DNA of 64,000 bases from NCBI GenBank assembly GCA_030407085.1, contig CM059582.1, positions 68,095,501 through 68,159,500 on the forward strand, given 5' to 3'. Below the pieces are notes generated by a model. It made no database searches and had not been told where the DNA came from. It saw only the letters and a list, made by a program, of their open reading frames with translations. Shown piece after piece: positions 10,395-20,339 of the stretch. Position numbers and translations under genes: made by a program. The DNA comes from Trichopria drosophilae. Its lineage: Eukaryota; Arthropoda; Insecta; Hymenoptera; Diapriidae. The first letter of the stretch is position 1, and each line of letters starts with the position of its first letter.

Positions 10395-11565
10395 TTCACT
10401 TATGAAAACAGAAAAGAATCGCGGAGCGCCTGACGGAGGTGTCTCTTACAACACGGGAAGAAAATCGCACATGCCAAAGGCTTCTTAACTTTTTTGATAA
10501 CCATACAGTGAAAGAAATTGTATAACAAATTATCCTAAAACAATTATGAAAAATTACTATTCTCGGTAGTAAGTTGAGGACAGATATGATTTAAATGCTA
10601 CATTCGGAAATAAATACTATTCATTTAATACATTTTGATATTTTGTACCTCAACTATAACGAATGCAATGTTAATATTGATATATTAGTTAAGGAGGCTC
10701 ATTTGCACCAGTGCCGAAATTTTAGGACGCTAATTGCAGGGGCATAATGAAAATATATATTCTGAAGATTTTTTAACTTCGAATGTTAATATTTAAATCA
10801 ATAATTACGTTTACATTAAAATAATTCTTTCAATACAGTAAAATATCTTGTTTGAACCATATTCTGTTTCTTTTATAAACGACAAATGAGTTTTACTGAG
10901 GTTAAATATAACGTTTTTATAATTTCGCTTTGAATGTTTCTTAAAATAATTCGATAACGTAGTAAAATTAAGAAATATTTCGATTTCTAGTAATATCAGT
11001 AATAAGTATTTAGTTTTTTGTAAACTTCTGTCGAGATTTTGTAAAGACATTAATAATTCTATAACTGAGTATATTTTTTAACGAAAATAGTTCGATGACC
11101 CCACCTGAAATTTTATCAGTACAAAGATTACTACTTTAAGTATGACATATTATAAAATTAGCGAAAACTGTCGTATTTCATTTCGCGAGAGAGCCTCCTT
11201 AAACTACTACTCGAAAATTACTTGTTGTATGTATGATTCATGAAAATTGTATTCTAGAAATAAATACAATAAATATAAAAAACAATACGGAACATTCAGG
11301 ACTAGTATTACGGAACTATACTATTTGCTTGCAACAATTTACCTATAAAACCCAAGTGTCGATTGCTACTTACATGAATTCGAAAACTGTCCTACAGTTG
11401 AAGAATGTTCAAATAGTCTCGTTACAATTTTCAGAAAATTATGCATTTATTGTATAAAATGCAAGTCGTGCGTTTCACATTGTCAATGACGAGTGTCCAA
11501 TCCCACTGCCAGCATATTATTATGAAGAAAATGGTGAAAAAAAGAACTTTCCGCCATAATGGTAA
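10395..11565 (+). pseudogene. Decayed inverted copy of the same transposase
   Basis: Read on the plus strand, short stretches match the 629-aa protein in order. GGVSYNTGRKSHMPKAS matches its residues 159-174. LYLNYNECNVNIDI (10646 onward) matches 223-237. IHENCILEI, VLRNYTICLQQFTY and FSENYAFIV match 265 onward (11233-11457), and NASRAFHIVND follows to 11565. Stops and deletions separate the blocks. Its start faces that of the intact copy, and its end lies about 170 bp from the right arm, mirroring the left side. Confidence 0.75.
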
Positions 11566-11737
11566 GTATTCTTACCACCTTTGACTTCCCCATTTTTAAT
11601 TATTTTAACGAGTATTTCACCTCTTGAAGTCGGTCTGTTTGCTTTCTAATGACATAGTATACTTTCCAGCACAGGGTAAATTAGCGTATATTAATAAATT
11701 AATCGTTATTTATATAAAATAAAGAAACAAACACGTA

Positions 11738-12452
11738 AAAATTGGACGTTTTTTTTAGAAAAAACTCATTACCTCGTAATATAGTTAACATACGATATAA
11801 TAATTCGTATTCGGAGGTTTGTGGAAATGCTGATTTCGAAAATCCCCCAGTACCCAAAATTTTCTCGATCCAGTAGCTTTTTACGAATTTTGTTTCGCCA
11901 TCTTGGATCCGCCGTATTGAATTTTGAAAATTTGTCATCGGATTCGTAATCAGCGATCCCCAAAACCCCCCAGTACCCAAAATGTTCTCGATCCAGTAGC
12001 TTTTAACGAATTTGATTCGCCATCTTGGATCCGCCATTTTGAATTATAAAAATCTGCCATCGTATCTGTGATCAACGATCCCGAAAACCCCCGATTACCC
12101 AATTTCTTCTCGATCAAGTAACTTTTCACGAATTTCGTCCGCCATCTTGGATCCGCCATTTTGAATTTTGAAAATTTGACATCAGATTCGTAATCAGCGA
12201 CCAACAAGACCCCTATACAACAAATTGCAAGTGTTTTCAGTCACTAGAAAAACGTGTAGCTCAAAGGTTTAATATTATTTCATTTAGATCTCGCCTTTCT
12301 GGGCGTCATTTCTGGGTCCGCCATTTTTTAAATCATCGATCGCCGCTCGGCAAACAAAATTATACATGTTAAGCTAAATTTTAAGCCCAATATCAATTTT
12401 TTTGATCACATAGAATTTTGGAAGAGGCGGGTGTCCGACTTGACAGAGAATG
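11738..12452 (-). repeat. Right terminal inverted repeat
   Basis: Reverse complement of the left arm with one extra ~117-bp subrepeat, which explains its greater length. Confidence 0.85.
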
Positions 12453-12507
12453 CCCCATATATATATTTTTTTTAATAAAAAATAAATATTTATATATATA
12501 TATATAT

Positions 12508-12529
12508 TGTAACGTGGCAACACGTTACA
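12508..12529. repeat. Perfect 9-bp inverted repeat with GCAA loop
   Basis: TGTAACGTG and CACGTTACA are separated by GCAA. A TG start next to an AT tract could mark the end of an LTR-like unit, but no partner LTR was found. Confidence 0.6.
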
Positions 12530-12592
12530 GCTGCAGTTATGAGCGAGAAACAACTCGTTGGGATGCTGCAGTGCTAATAATAGGGGGGACTG

Positions 12593-12888
12593 CCGATAGA
12601 GGCGCTAATATTTTTCTAGTACTGCAGTCGCGGGGGTCATATCCGCTGGGTAAATGGGGGGACTGTCGTGATGGCGCTAATTTTGAGGATGTGGCTCCAA
12701 ACCGTGGAGCTGATACTACACTATAAGAGGGGGGACAGCCGATCGTGGCGCTAATTTTTAGGAGTAGTTTTGGCTCCCGGAAATAAACTACCGCTTTAAA
12801 TAATTACAGACTTTGTCTTGCCGGGAGGCTCAATCCGGGGCAAGGGTGATTTTTATAGGGGGGACTGCTGTAGTGGCGCTAATTTTTG
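12593..12888 (+). repeat. Four dispersed copies of a G6-ACTG...GGCGCTAAT motif
   Basis: Copies at about 12593, 12655, 12729 and 12858 share GGGGGGAC, a variable 8-12 bases, then TGGCGCTAATTTT (the first is AGGCGCTAATATT). Spacing is irregular (62, 74 and 129 bp), so it is not a simple tandem array. Confidence 0.75.
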
Positions 12889-12913
12889 GAATCACCTTGC
12901 ATTGCGTTAAATA

Positions 12914-13221
12914 GCATAGGCGCCAATGTATTGAAAGAAGATACTGCGTAGCTAGTGATTAAGTTTAGTTAGTAAGCTATTAGTAAACTAGCATAGGCGC
13001 CAATGTATTGAAAGAAGATACTGCGTAGCTAGTGATTAAGTTTAGTTAGTAAGTTATTAGTAAACTAGCACAGGCGCCAATGTATTGAAAGAAGATACTT
13101 CGTAGCTAGTGAGTAAGTTTAGTTAGTAAGGCATTAGGAAACTAGCACAGGCGCCAATGCATTGAAAGAAGATACTGCGTAGCTAGTGATTAAGGTTAGT
13201 TAATTAGATAGTTTTTAGTTT
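12914..13221 (+). repeat. Four tandem 77-bp units
   Basis: Units start at 12914, 12991, 13068 and 13145 with no indels between the starts. Each opens GCAYAGGCGCCAATG, holding the palindrome GGCGCC, and includes GAAGATACTGCGTAGCTAGTG. Confidence 0.95.
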
Positions 13222-13700
13222 GAGCAAGTGCATAGTTAGTCGATCTCGGCCTAAAGGATGTGGCCAGTAATTATTTAACACAAAGTTTAGGAAAAAGGGG
13301 AGATTACATCATGCTTCGTATAAATTCGTCTTGGTTTTCATCTGAGACTGAAAAGAAAATTTTTAAATTGCTTTTCTTTTGCATTGTTTAATCTGTTTGG
13401 ATATCGTGTAGTAGCGGATTTGAGTAATTATAAAACATAGTACGCATACTTGGGCATTTTTCACATCATTTTAGAATATTAATTTCGTAGAATGTTCTCG
13501 ATATTTTGATAATTTCGAAAACAGATTATATTTTACATCGCGGATAATATTATATCGTTTATTGTTTTGAAATTCTCGGTAATAATTGAACATAAAGAGC
13601 CCGATTAGAAAGGTTCTCGCCGCTTTGTTATGATGGTTACGGAATAAACAAAGGCATCCGCTGTTTTGATAGAGGTATCGAGACAATGGATGTTTACCGC
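13222..13700. other. No recognisable feature
   Basis: AT-rich unique sequence between the 77-bp array and the heat-shock-element cluster. Short ORFs have no family signature. Confidence 0.6.
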
Positions 13701-13706
13701 TACCGC

Positions 13707-13734
13707 TTCTGGAAGTCTCTAGAAGTTTCCAGAA
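13707..13734 (+). promoter_or_regulatory. Heat-shock element: six alternating 5-bp units
   Basis: Reading from 13707 the units are TTC tg GAA gt CTC ta GAA gt TTC ca GAA. They alternate TTC and GAA with exactly two bases between, and only the third (CTC for TTC) departs from consensus. This matches the known HSF trimer target (inverted nGAAn repeats). It lies at the sharp upstream edge of a GC-rich segment, where a promoter could be. Confidence 0.65.
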
Positions 13735-13935
13735 GGCGTGAGGGGAATCGGTGGAAAAGGGGAAGAGACGCCGCGGTGAAAGCCGTGGTTGTCACGCGGT
13801 ACCGCGGGAGCGAATCAGCGCGCTCCGTCTCTGGTACCGGCGGGCGGCGAGGACCGCGCGCTGGCAAGGCGGCGACGAGCCTCGGCCATTCTCGTTCTGG
13901 CAGCAGCAGCGGAAGGACTACCTGGGCTGTGGAAG
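13735..13935 (+). other. GC-rich segment ending in a 5' splice-site-like sequence
   Basis: About 200 bp of GC-rich DNA follow the heat-shock elements and end with GGAAG|GTGAGC at 13935/13936, a good match to a donor site. It could be a first, possibly non-coding, exon. ORFs on either strand here show no family resemblance. No TATA box was found nearby. Confidence 0.3.
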
Positions 13936-14071
13936 GTGAGCGTCGCTTGGTGAAAAGGTAACACGAGTTCCGGAAGGCAAATCGATCTTTTTTTTTTATC
14001 TTAATTCTTGTCGTTTTGCAATGGCCTTCCGGGATTCGTTCGTGAATTCCTCGCTCGCGTTTCTGAGTGAA

Positions 14072-14244
14072 GTGCCGTGGGTCACTCGTGCGTTCGTTTC
14101 GTTTCTTGTTTTTTTTTTCTTTAAAACTTTCGGTTCCGGTCGTTTCGGTTAAAATTAAAGCGCCGCGGATCACTCGTGCTTTCGTTTCGTCTTTTTTTTT
14201 TGCTTAAAAATCTTTCGGTTCCGGTCGTTTCGGTTAAAATTAAA
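14072..14244 (+). repeat. Tandem duplication of an ~85-bp unit
   Basis: Two units (14072-14160, 14161-14244) share CACTCGTGCKTTCGTTTCGT, a T tract and CGGTTCCGGTCGTTTCGGTT. Confidence 0.9.
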
Positions 14245-14453
14245 ATGTCGGGTCTCGTTATCCTGGAAGCATCGCGGCGAAAATGTAATTTTGGACGTAG
14301 TGCGGGTTTCGTCCTTTGTTCGGCTAACGCGTTTCAACACCCAAGTTCGTGCGCGGTAGGCTGGCACCACGCGGTAAAATCAAAATAATAATTTCTTTGT
14401 TCCGTGTCGCCCGGGTTGAAAAAGTTCCAAGGAAAGCGAAAATTCCGTTACAC

Positions 14454-15215
14454 TTAAATAACTCTTAAAATGGATATCGCCTTTGAATTGTATTCAAAGG
14501 GTTTAATTAACCTTAAAGGAAACCTTTTGCGGCTATCGTCCGTGACATTGGTCATGGAGACTGAACATTTCTTAATATTTAAATAATTCCTAAAATGGAT
14601 ATCGCCTTTGAATCTTATTCAAAGGGTTTAATTAACTTTAAAGAAACCTTGTTGCGGTTATCGTCCTTGACGTTGGTCATGGAGGCTAAACTTTTCTTAA
14701 TATTTAAATAATTCTTAAAATGGATATCGCCTTTGAATCTTACTCAAAGGGTTTAATTACCTTTAACGAAAACCTTGTTGCGGCTATCGTCTTTGACTTT
14801 GGTCAAGGAGACTCTAAACTTTTCTTAACACTTAAATAAGTCTTAAACTGGATATCGCCTTTGAAACTTATTCAAAGGGTTTAATTAACTTCAAATAAAA
14901 CCTAATTGCGGCTATCGTCCTTGACATTGGTCCTGGAGACAATAAACTTTTCTTAATGTTTAAATCATTATTAAACTGTATATCGCCTTTGAATCTTATT
15001 CAAAGGGTTTCATTAACCTTAAAGAAACCCTTTTACGGCTATCGTCCTTGACTAAGATCAAGGAGATAATTAAAATATTGTAGAGCTTAAATAACTCGTC
15101 CCGCGGATACCGCCTTCGAAGAGATTTCGAAGGGTTTAACCTAAAATTCAAAAGAGATTTCTTCACGGCTATCGTCCTTGAAAATATTCAAGGAGAGCAC
15201 TCTTAATCTTGCAAT
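14454..15215 (+). repeat. Six tandem ~127-bp units, each with two hairpins
   Basis: Units start near 14454, 14578, 14704, 14833, 14960 and 15087 with an ATTTAAATAA-like phrase. Hairpin 1 is CCTTTGAA/TTCAAAGG with a 5-base loop; in unit 6 it is CCTTCGAA/TTCGAAGG, so both strands of the stem changed together. Hairpin 2 is CCTTGAC/GTCAAGG in its best form; in unit 6 it is CCTTGAA/TTCAAGG, again a paired change. Units 1, 2 and 4 have imperfect second stems. Paired changes suggest the repeats act as structured RNA or structured DNA. No coding frame runs through them. Confidence 0.8.
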
Positions 15216-15892
15216 CTTTCACGCGTTTATTAAAATACGATACGTCTTACCTTGGAATTTATTCAAACGATAAATGACATCGTGGTGCAAGTCCTGGCCT
15301 CGTGGCGTATTTCGTTTCGCGGAAATAGCCGTACCCGCGTTCGGAAGTGTTCGGATCAAGCGGCGCTGGCCTACGTAGTCGAAGCTAGTGTCGATCGCGG
15401 ATAATGTGGAAATCTTGGTTACCGGCACTGTGTGCAACCGCGAGATTAATTAATTTCTTTGGCACCGATATTTTCATAACAATGATGGCTACGGACACCC
15501 GCTATGGAGGTGTGGCGCGATTTTTTGTATTGAATTTTGTCCGAATGGCTCCCGGCCCCTACGGGGCAACCCAAAATTTTTGGTCGGGAAAATTCGGTTT
15601 CGCTTCGTTCTGACGTCAGGTAAATAATATTGAATTCGCGTTTCGGTATCGTGACGATCGTGTGGGGTTCGGTCTTGAGGTTAACCCGTCCTCGCTGTTC
15701 GTGACCGCTAGTTTCTATCGTCGAGTTTCGGTTTCGAGTTTTGACTGCGCCTGCGAATACCGCCCTCTCCCGTGCCGAGGGGATCTCGGTGCTGAGCATA
15801 GCGGGCACACCATCACCTTGCGGCGCGCCTATAAATTCGGTATGCTTCGGCATGCCTGGCGCCCTTATTAACATCTTGCGCGTCGTAGGGTT
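15216..15892. other. GC-rich, gene-free stretch
   Basis: No conserved protein is encoded; the 142-codon minus frame at 15446-15874 has no recognisable motif. A TATAAA lies at about 15830 in a CG-rich context, and TGGCGCCC, a sequence like a retroviral primer-binding site, occurs near 15857. This might be part of an unusual LTR-type element, but no gag or pol accompanies it. Confidence 0.4.
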
Positions 15893-16004
15893 TTGTGACC
15901 CCAGGGATTAGGTTGGTTTTGTTTTTCGGTTGCGGGCGGTTGCGAGCGGTGACGACGGTGGAGAAATTTTGGGGTTATGTTTTGGGGGGGGGGGGGGGTC
16001 ACAA
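15893..16004. repeat. 112-bp unit with 10-bp inverted ends and a G15 run
   Basis: It starts TTGTGACCCC and ends GGGGTCACAA. The right end is preceded by 15 consecutive G (15984-15998). Possibly a small MITE or LTR fragment; no target duplication is clear. Confidence 0.5.
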
Positions 16005-16019
16005 TATATATATATATAT

Positions 16020-16255
16020 ATATAAATTAATTAATAAATTTATTGATATAAATATATATCTAATTATATATCTGTTAATATCATAAATATATATATAATA
16101 TCAGTCATATTAATTATGACTAATTGCTTATAGAATAAGTTTGAAAAGAATCACCAATTAATTATATATTAATAATAAATTTATTAATATAAATATACAT
16201 CTAATTATATATCTGTTAATATTATAAATATTTATATAATATCAGTCATATTAAT
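16020..16255 (+). repeat. Two direct ~100-bp AT-rich copies
   Basis: The phrases ATCTAATTATATATCTGTTAA and ATAATATCAGTCATATTAATT occur in both copies (about 16024-16115 and 16155-16255). Confidence 0.8.
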
Positions 16256-16256
16256 T

Positions 16257-16890
16257 GAACGACCGCGTGCAAGAACTGGATGTACGCGCGGACTGGTCGT
16301 TTGCTTCCTCTCATTCCAGATAATCCCGAGTGAAAATTATCTGAAACAAAAAGTCGAAAAAATACAAAACTAAAAATTGTAGGTGATAGACCTGGCACAG
16401 AGGCACATTTTTTCTTAACACAATTTTTGTCGGTGACTTATAGTCTTTTAGATAAAATTAAAAAACTGAAATTTTACGCATCTCAAAAATAATTAAATTT
16501 TAACAATCAACTCGTGATATTTCGAAAACGGAAGATAGAAAAGATTTGAAACTTGACATATCTACGTAAAAAACCTTGCCGAATCCATTGGAATAATCAA
16601 AATTTTTCATTTTAAAATAATGACGTCATTATTACAGAGTTCAGATCTTTGAAAAGGAAAAGTGAGTGACGAAGTTTCGAATTTTGGAAACATTCAGTGA
16701 CAAAGTTGTTGTCAAGGGTATGAAGAAGTTTTTCTGAAAATATTACATTATTTTATGAAAAATTGTAAGTTCTATGGCAATTTATTTATGTAACGGCGGT
16801 GTCGCGCTGCGCGCCCTGCTTCCGACGGTCAGTATAGTAAACGGGTATCTATTGAAAATAAACAAAGGAACATTGTGGGCTAGACACAAA
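16257..16890. other. Upstream region of the transposase-like gene
   Basis: An imperfect hairpin (AACGACC...GGTCGTT) occupies about 16258-16305. The rest is AT-rich with no ORF of note. A GC-rich patch (GCGCTGCGCGCCC) near 16806 precedes the gene and may be part of its promoter or of the element's terminus. Confidence 0.4.
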
Positions 16891-16895
16891 CCGCG

Positions 16896-16901
16896 TATAA
16901 A
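16896..16901 (+). promoter_or_regulatory. TATA box of the intron-containing transposase-like gene
   Basis: TATAAA in the context CGCGTATAAACC lies about 95 bases upstream of a strong donor (ATG|GTAAGT at 16991/16992), consistent with a short 5'-untranslated exon. Confidence 0.45.
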
Positions 16902-17137
16902 CCGTGTCTTTAAGCAAAGTAATAGTTATAATTAATAGTTTAATATTTAGCCATTTAGAGGTAAATATCGCAAGACAAGTGGATTATTCATGGTAAGTTC
17001 ATAAGCCGTGTTTACAAATATACAGCGTATATGCGTGTGCATAACCTTCTACATTGTTGAACGACCTTTAGAACAACGTACAAATACGTATTACTATATT
17101 TTATTGCAGCTCTTACAATTTTCTACAGTAAAAAGAA

Positions 17138-19397
17138 ATGAGCAATCTGGAAACGTTGTCTGGTCGGAAAAAAAGGAAAAATGAAGCGAATTGGAAACGC
17201 AATGTTGCGAAAAAATCACGAAACGAGGTACGTTAAATTTTCTTTTTTAATGTTAAGACAAATATTACATTTTCTTTTACTACCTTCTTTTAATGTCGGT
17301 TAAAAAAACGTTGAAACGTCTAAATACAATGAGACACTTGAGACATTATTTTGTTTTTTACAGTGTAGTCACTTTTTGGCACATTTTCATCTAAATTACA
17401 TACTGCTTGGTTAAATTTTACAAGTCGGTATTTTGAAGTCCTTTCATATAAGAATGGTTATTTAGATTATTCTCGATGTTTTGAACATTCATGAAATTAA
17501 TTTTTTGATTCAAATACTTTAATACATTTTTTATTACGATTAACAGTGACAAACATCTACTCGAATTCGCAGTTCCAATATGAATCTTTACAACTTCAGG
17601 AAGTGTGTTTGTGTTTGTGTTTGAAAAATTTCTTTGTATGCGTTTTATCACACGGGAAATGATTCTACGTAATATCTCCCCACTCCCGCATTTTTTCATA
17701 CATTTATAAACAAAAATGTAGGAATAATTTCTTATTAAGTAAATATAGTACTTTCTATTTTCTTTTATACAGGGAAAAGAATACGTCTCTACAACATCTG
17801 GCAAAACTGTTCCCGCTAAACAATTTGAATCACCTCATTCTTGTTGCTCCAAGAAATGCTTTTTACAAATTGAAACTAGGCACCAAGAAAAATTACACAA
17901 TAAATTTAGGGAACTTGGTGATTATACAGCCCAAAATGTTTTATTAAGTTCTTTGATACGAGAAAAACGGTCCACTGATATTGTCGACAACAATAATAAT
18001 ACAAAACTTGTTAAATGGAGTTATATTTTTCCCAGTCAATTTCAAGCTAATGACAAACTTGCTGTTTGTCAAACTTTTTTATTGGCTGTCTTCGGCATAA
18101 AAAAGGAAGATTAAATGTCATAAAGGAAAAAACTAAAAGTGATGTTTGTTTAAAAGACAACCGAGGAAAATCAAATCATTTCACTCAATTAACAGATGAC
18201 GTGAAACACTTAATCTACAAGCATTGTAACAGTCTACCTCACTCATCGTCTCATTATAAAAGCACAAAATTAAATTATTTTACGGATAGCAGCTTAACTA
18301 TAAAGAGTTTATATGAAAAATTTATAGAGTACTACCAATCACAAACTGGAAGTACTATTAAACCGATAACAGAATCAACGTATGCTAAATATTTTAATTA
18401 TTATGTTAATTTTACCTTTGATGTTCCAAGAACTGATTTTTGTAACGTGTGCTACGAAAGTGAATAGCTTGGGAAAGAAAATGATTTGGATTTCGTAGAA
18501 CATAAACGAAATATTGCGGAACACATGAAATTGAAAAAATCGATGTTGTCTACATGTAAGGAAAATTTATGTCTGGAATTTGACTTTGGACAGAATCTTC
18601 CATTACCGAAACTACCGGTTTCCGAACAATTTTATTTAAGATTGATTTGGATGCATATTTTTAATGTCCATGTTCACGCAGATAAGAATGAAATGTCTCG
18701 CAGCTTTATATTTACGTTCATGGAAGGTTTTTTAAAAAAGGGCGGAAATACTGTGTTTAATTTTATTCTCTATGTAATCTTCGAAGAATTTAAGGCAAAC
18801 TACTATAATAAAATATTTTTATTCTCCGATGCCTGCGGCGGTCAAAATAAGAATTACCATATCATGGTATTTTTATCACTTTTATCGCAAAAATTAGAAG
18901 TTCCAATTCATCATTTGTATCCTGTCAGAGGCCACTCATACTGCCAATGTGGCCGCAATTTTGGTATGTACGGTCAGAAGAAAAAAATGACAGAGACAAT
19001 TCAGACAGAGAAGGACTATATAAACTTGATCAAAACTGCAAAAAATCCCCCATTCATTCTGGTGGAACAAAAAGATTTCACTGTTAAGGATTATGAGTCA
19101 AAAATTAACAAAAACTATAAAGTTCCCAAAGAACTGCTAATCAGCAAAGCAGCGAAGATTGAATATTTTCCGAATAGAAAAGTTGATGTGTATGAAAATT
19201 ATACAAGTAAACCTATTACACATTTCATCGAAAAATCATTAACCTTTGATGAATTAGAGAATGCACTACCATCCGAAAAAATAGGAATAACTAAAGAAAA
19301 AATTAAAGATTTAAAATCGTTAATGAAATATTTAACTCCGCACGCCCGTGAGTATTTTGAACAATACTTGCATGACGTGGGGTTAAAATCAAAATGA
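17138..19397 (+). pseudogene. Intron-containing transposase-like gene with two small lesions
   Basis: Exon 17138-17227 encodes 30 residues (MSNLETLSGRKKRKNEANWK...) and ends at GAG|GTACGT. The next exon starts at 17773 after TTATACAG, in phase, with GKEYVSTTSGKTVPAKQF and a Cys pattern. A 5' untranslated exon may end at 16991. One A is missing from an A-run near 18100, shifting frame, and a TAG at 18463-18465 interrupts the chain. The final frame 18486-19397 is open. Motifs include CNVCYES, a downstream acidic FSDACGGQNKNYH and GHSYCQCGRNF. I recall this pattern from a broad insect family of transposase-like proteins (DUF7869-like); that name is tentative. Apart from two single-base events it is intact, so decay is recent, or the A-run lesion could be a sequence error. 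Confidence 0.7.
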
Positions 19398-19550
19398 GAA
19401 GTCAATATTCTACATCACTATTGAATAGTTTAACATTTATTACACAATACAGATAGTTATGTAATTATAAGTTGTTTCCAAGTTTGTGAAATTTGAAAAA
19501 AAAGAATAATAGTTGTTTGTAATATTTTTGTGCAAAATAAAAAAAATTCC

Positions 19551-20046
19551 ACCCCCCCCCCCCCCCACCCCCCCCCCCCCCCACCCCCCCCCCCCCCCAC
19601 CCCCCCCCCCCCCCACCCCCCCCCCCCCCCACCCCCCCCCCCCCCCACCCCCCCCCCCCCCCACCCCCCCCCCCCCCCACCCCCCCCCCCCCCCACCCCC
19701 CCCCCCCCCCACCCCCCCCCCCCCCCACCCCCCCCCCCCCCCACCCCCCCCCCCCCCCACCCCCCCCCCCCCCCACCCCCCCCCCCCCCCACCCCCCCCC
19801 CCCCCCACCCCCCCCCCCCCCCACCCCCCCCCCCCCCCACCCCCCCCCCCCCCCACCCCCCCCCCCCCCCACCCCCCCCCCCCCCCACCCCCCCCCCCCC
19901 CCACCCCCCCCCCCCCCCACCCCCCCCCCCCCCCACCCCCCCCCCCCCCCACCCCCCCCCCCCCCCACCCCCCCCCCCCCCCACCCCCCCCCCCCCCCAC
20001 CCCCCCCCCCCCCCACCCCCCCCCCCCCCCACCCCCCCCCCCCCCC
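19551..20046 (+). repeat. Perfect (C15A)31 satellite
   Basis: An A occurs every 16 bases from 19551 to 20031, always followed by 15 C, giving 31 identical units. Every frame on both strands is open (proline or glycine strings), so the long ORFs here are artefacts. The G-rich strand has 15-G runs able to form G-quadruplexes, the C-rich strand i-motifs. It begins about 150 bp after the transposase stop. Confidence 0.97.
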
Positions 20047-20047
20047 A

Positions 20048-20308
20048 ATATCCGGTCCACAGTTTACGTTCATTAAAAGTCGAAGAATTTTTGCAAAATA
20101 TGAAATCATTAAAAACAAATGCGGCAAAGACGATATTTTTGCAAAAACATTGGTCGCATTCAACCGAGAGCTTTCGCGTTTTCTACCGGTTTATGTTGAT
20201 GTCATACAGCTTTTGCAGCATGTTTTACTTCCAACAGTTATTTATGATACCACAATGGTCTCCAATCTCGAACACCTTTTGATAAATGAAGATGTAAATA
20301 AACGTTAA
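20048..20308 (+). other. Unrecognised open frame with protein-like composition
   Basis: The frame from just after the satellite to a TAA at 20306-20308 has no ATG but reads like real protein, with segments such as IFAKTLVAFNRELSRFLPVY and VDVIQLLQHVLLPTVIYD. It could be the last exon of a gene or a transposon-captured exon split from its upstream part by the satellite. I do not recognise the family. Confidence 0.35.
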
Positions 20309-20339
20309 ATATTATATGTACTTGGGAATAATAAAATTC

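Larger units (their letters stand above)
7494..12452. mobile_element. Palindromic DNA transposon with two opposed transposase copies
   Basis: The ends are inverted copies (CATTCTCTGTCAAGTCGGAC at 7494; complement ending 12452). Arms of about 0.6-0.7 kb contain ~117-bp subrepeats with the phrase GCTACTGGATC. Inside lie an intact minus-strand transposase (8284-10173) and a decayed plus-strand copy (about 10395-11565), so the whole element is nearly symmetrical about position 10240. No clear target duplication is seen. The family is not assigned; the DDE-type protein is of the long-TIR type common in insects. Confidence 0.75.

Noticed and set aside
13700..14173. 157-codon minus-strand ORF and 91-codon plus-strand ORF
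   Set aside because: Arg/Lys-rich, no motif, overlapping each other in GC-rich DNA; open frames are expected by chance there.
15446..15874. 142-codon minus-strand ORF
   Set aside because: No domain, no conserved motif and no homologous neighbouring gene.
19440..20282. Five overlapping ORFs of 187-250 codons on both strands (poly-Pro, poly-Gly)
   Set aside because: They are produced entirely by the C15A satellite, which has no stop in any frame.
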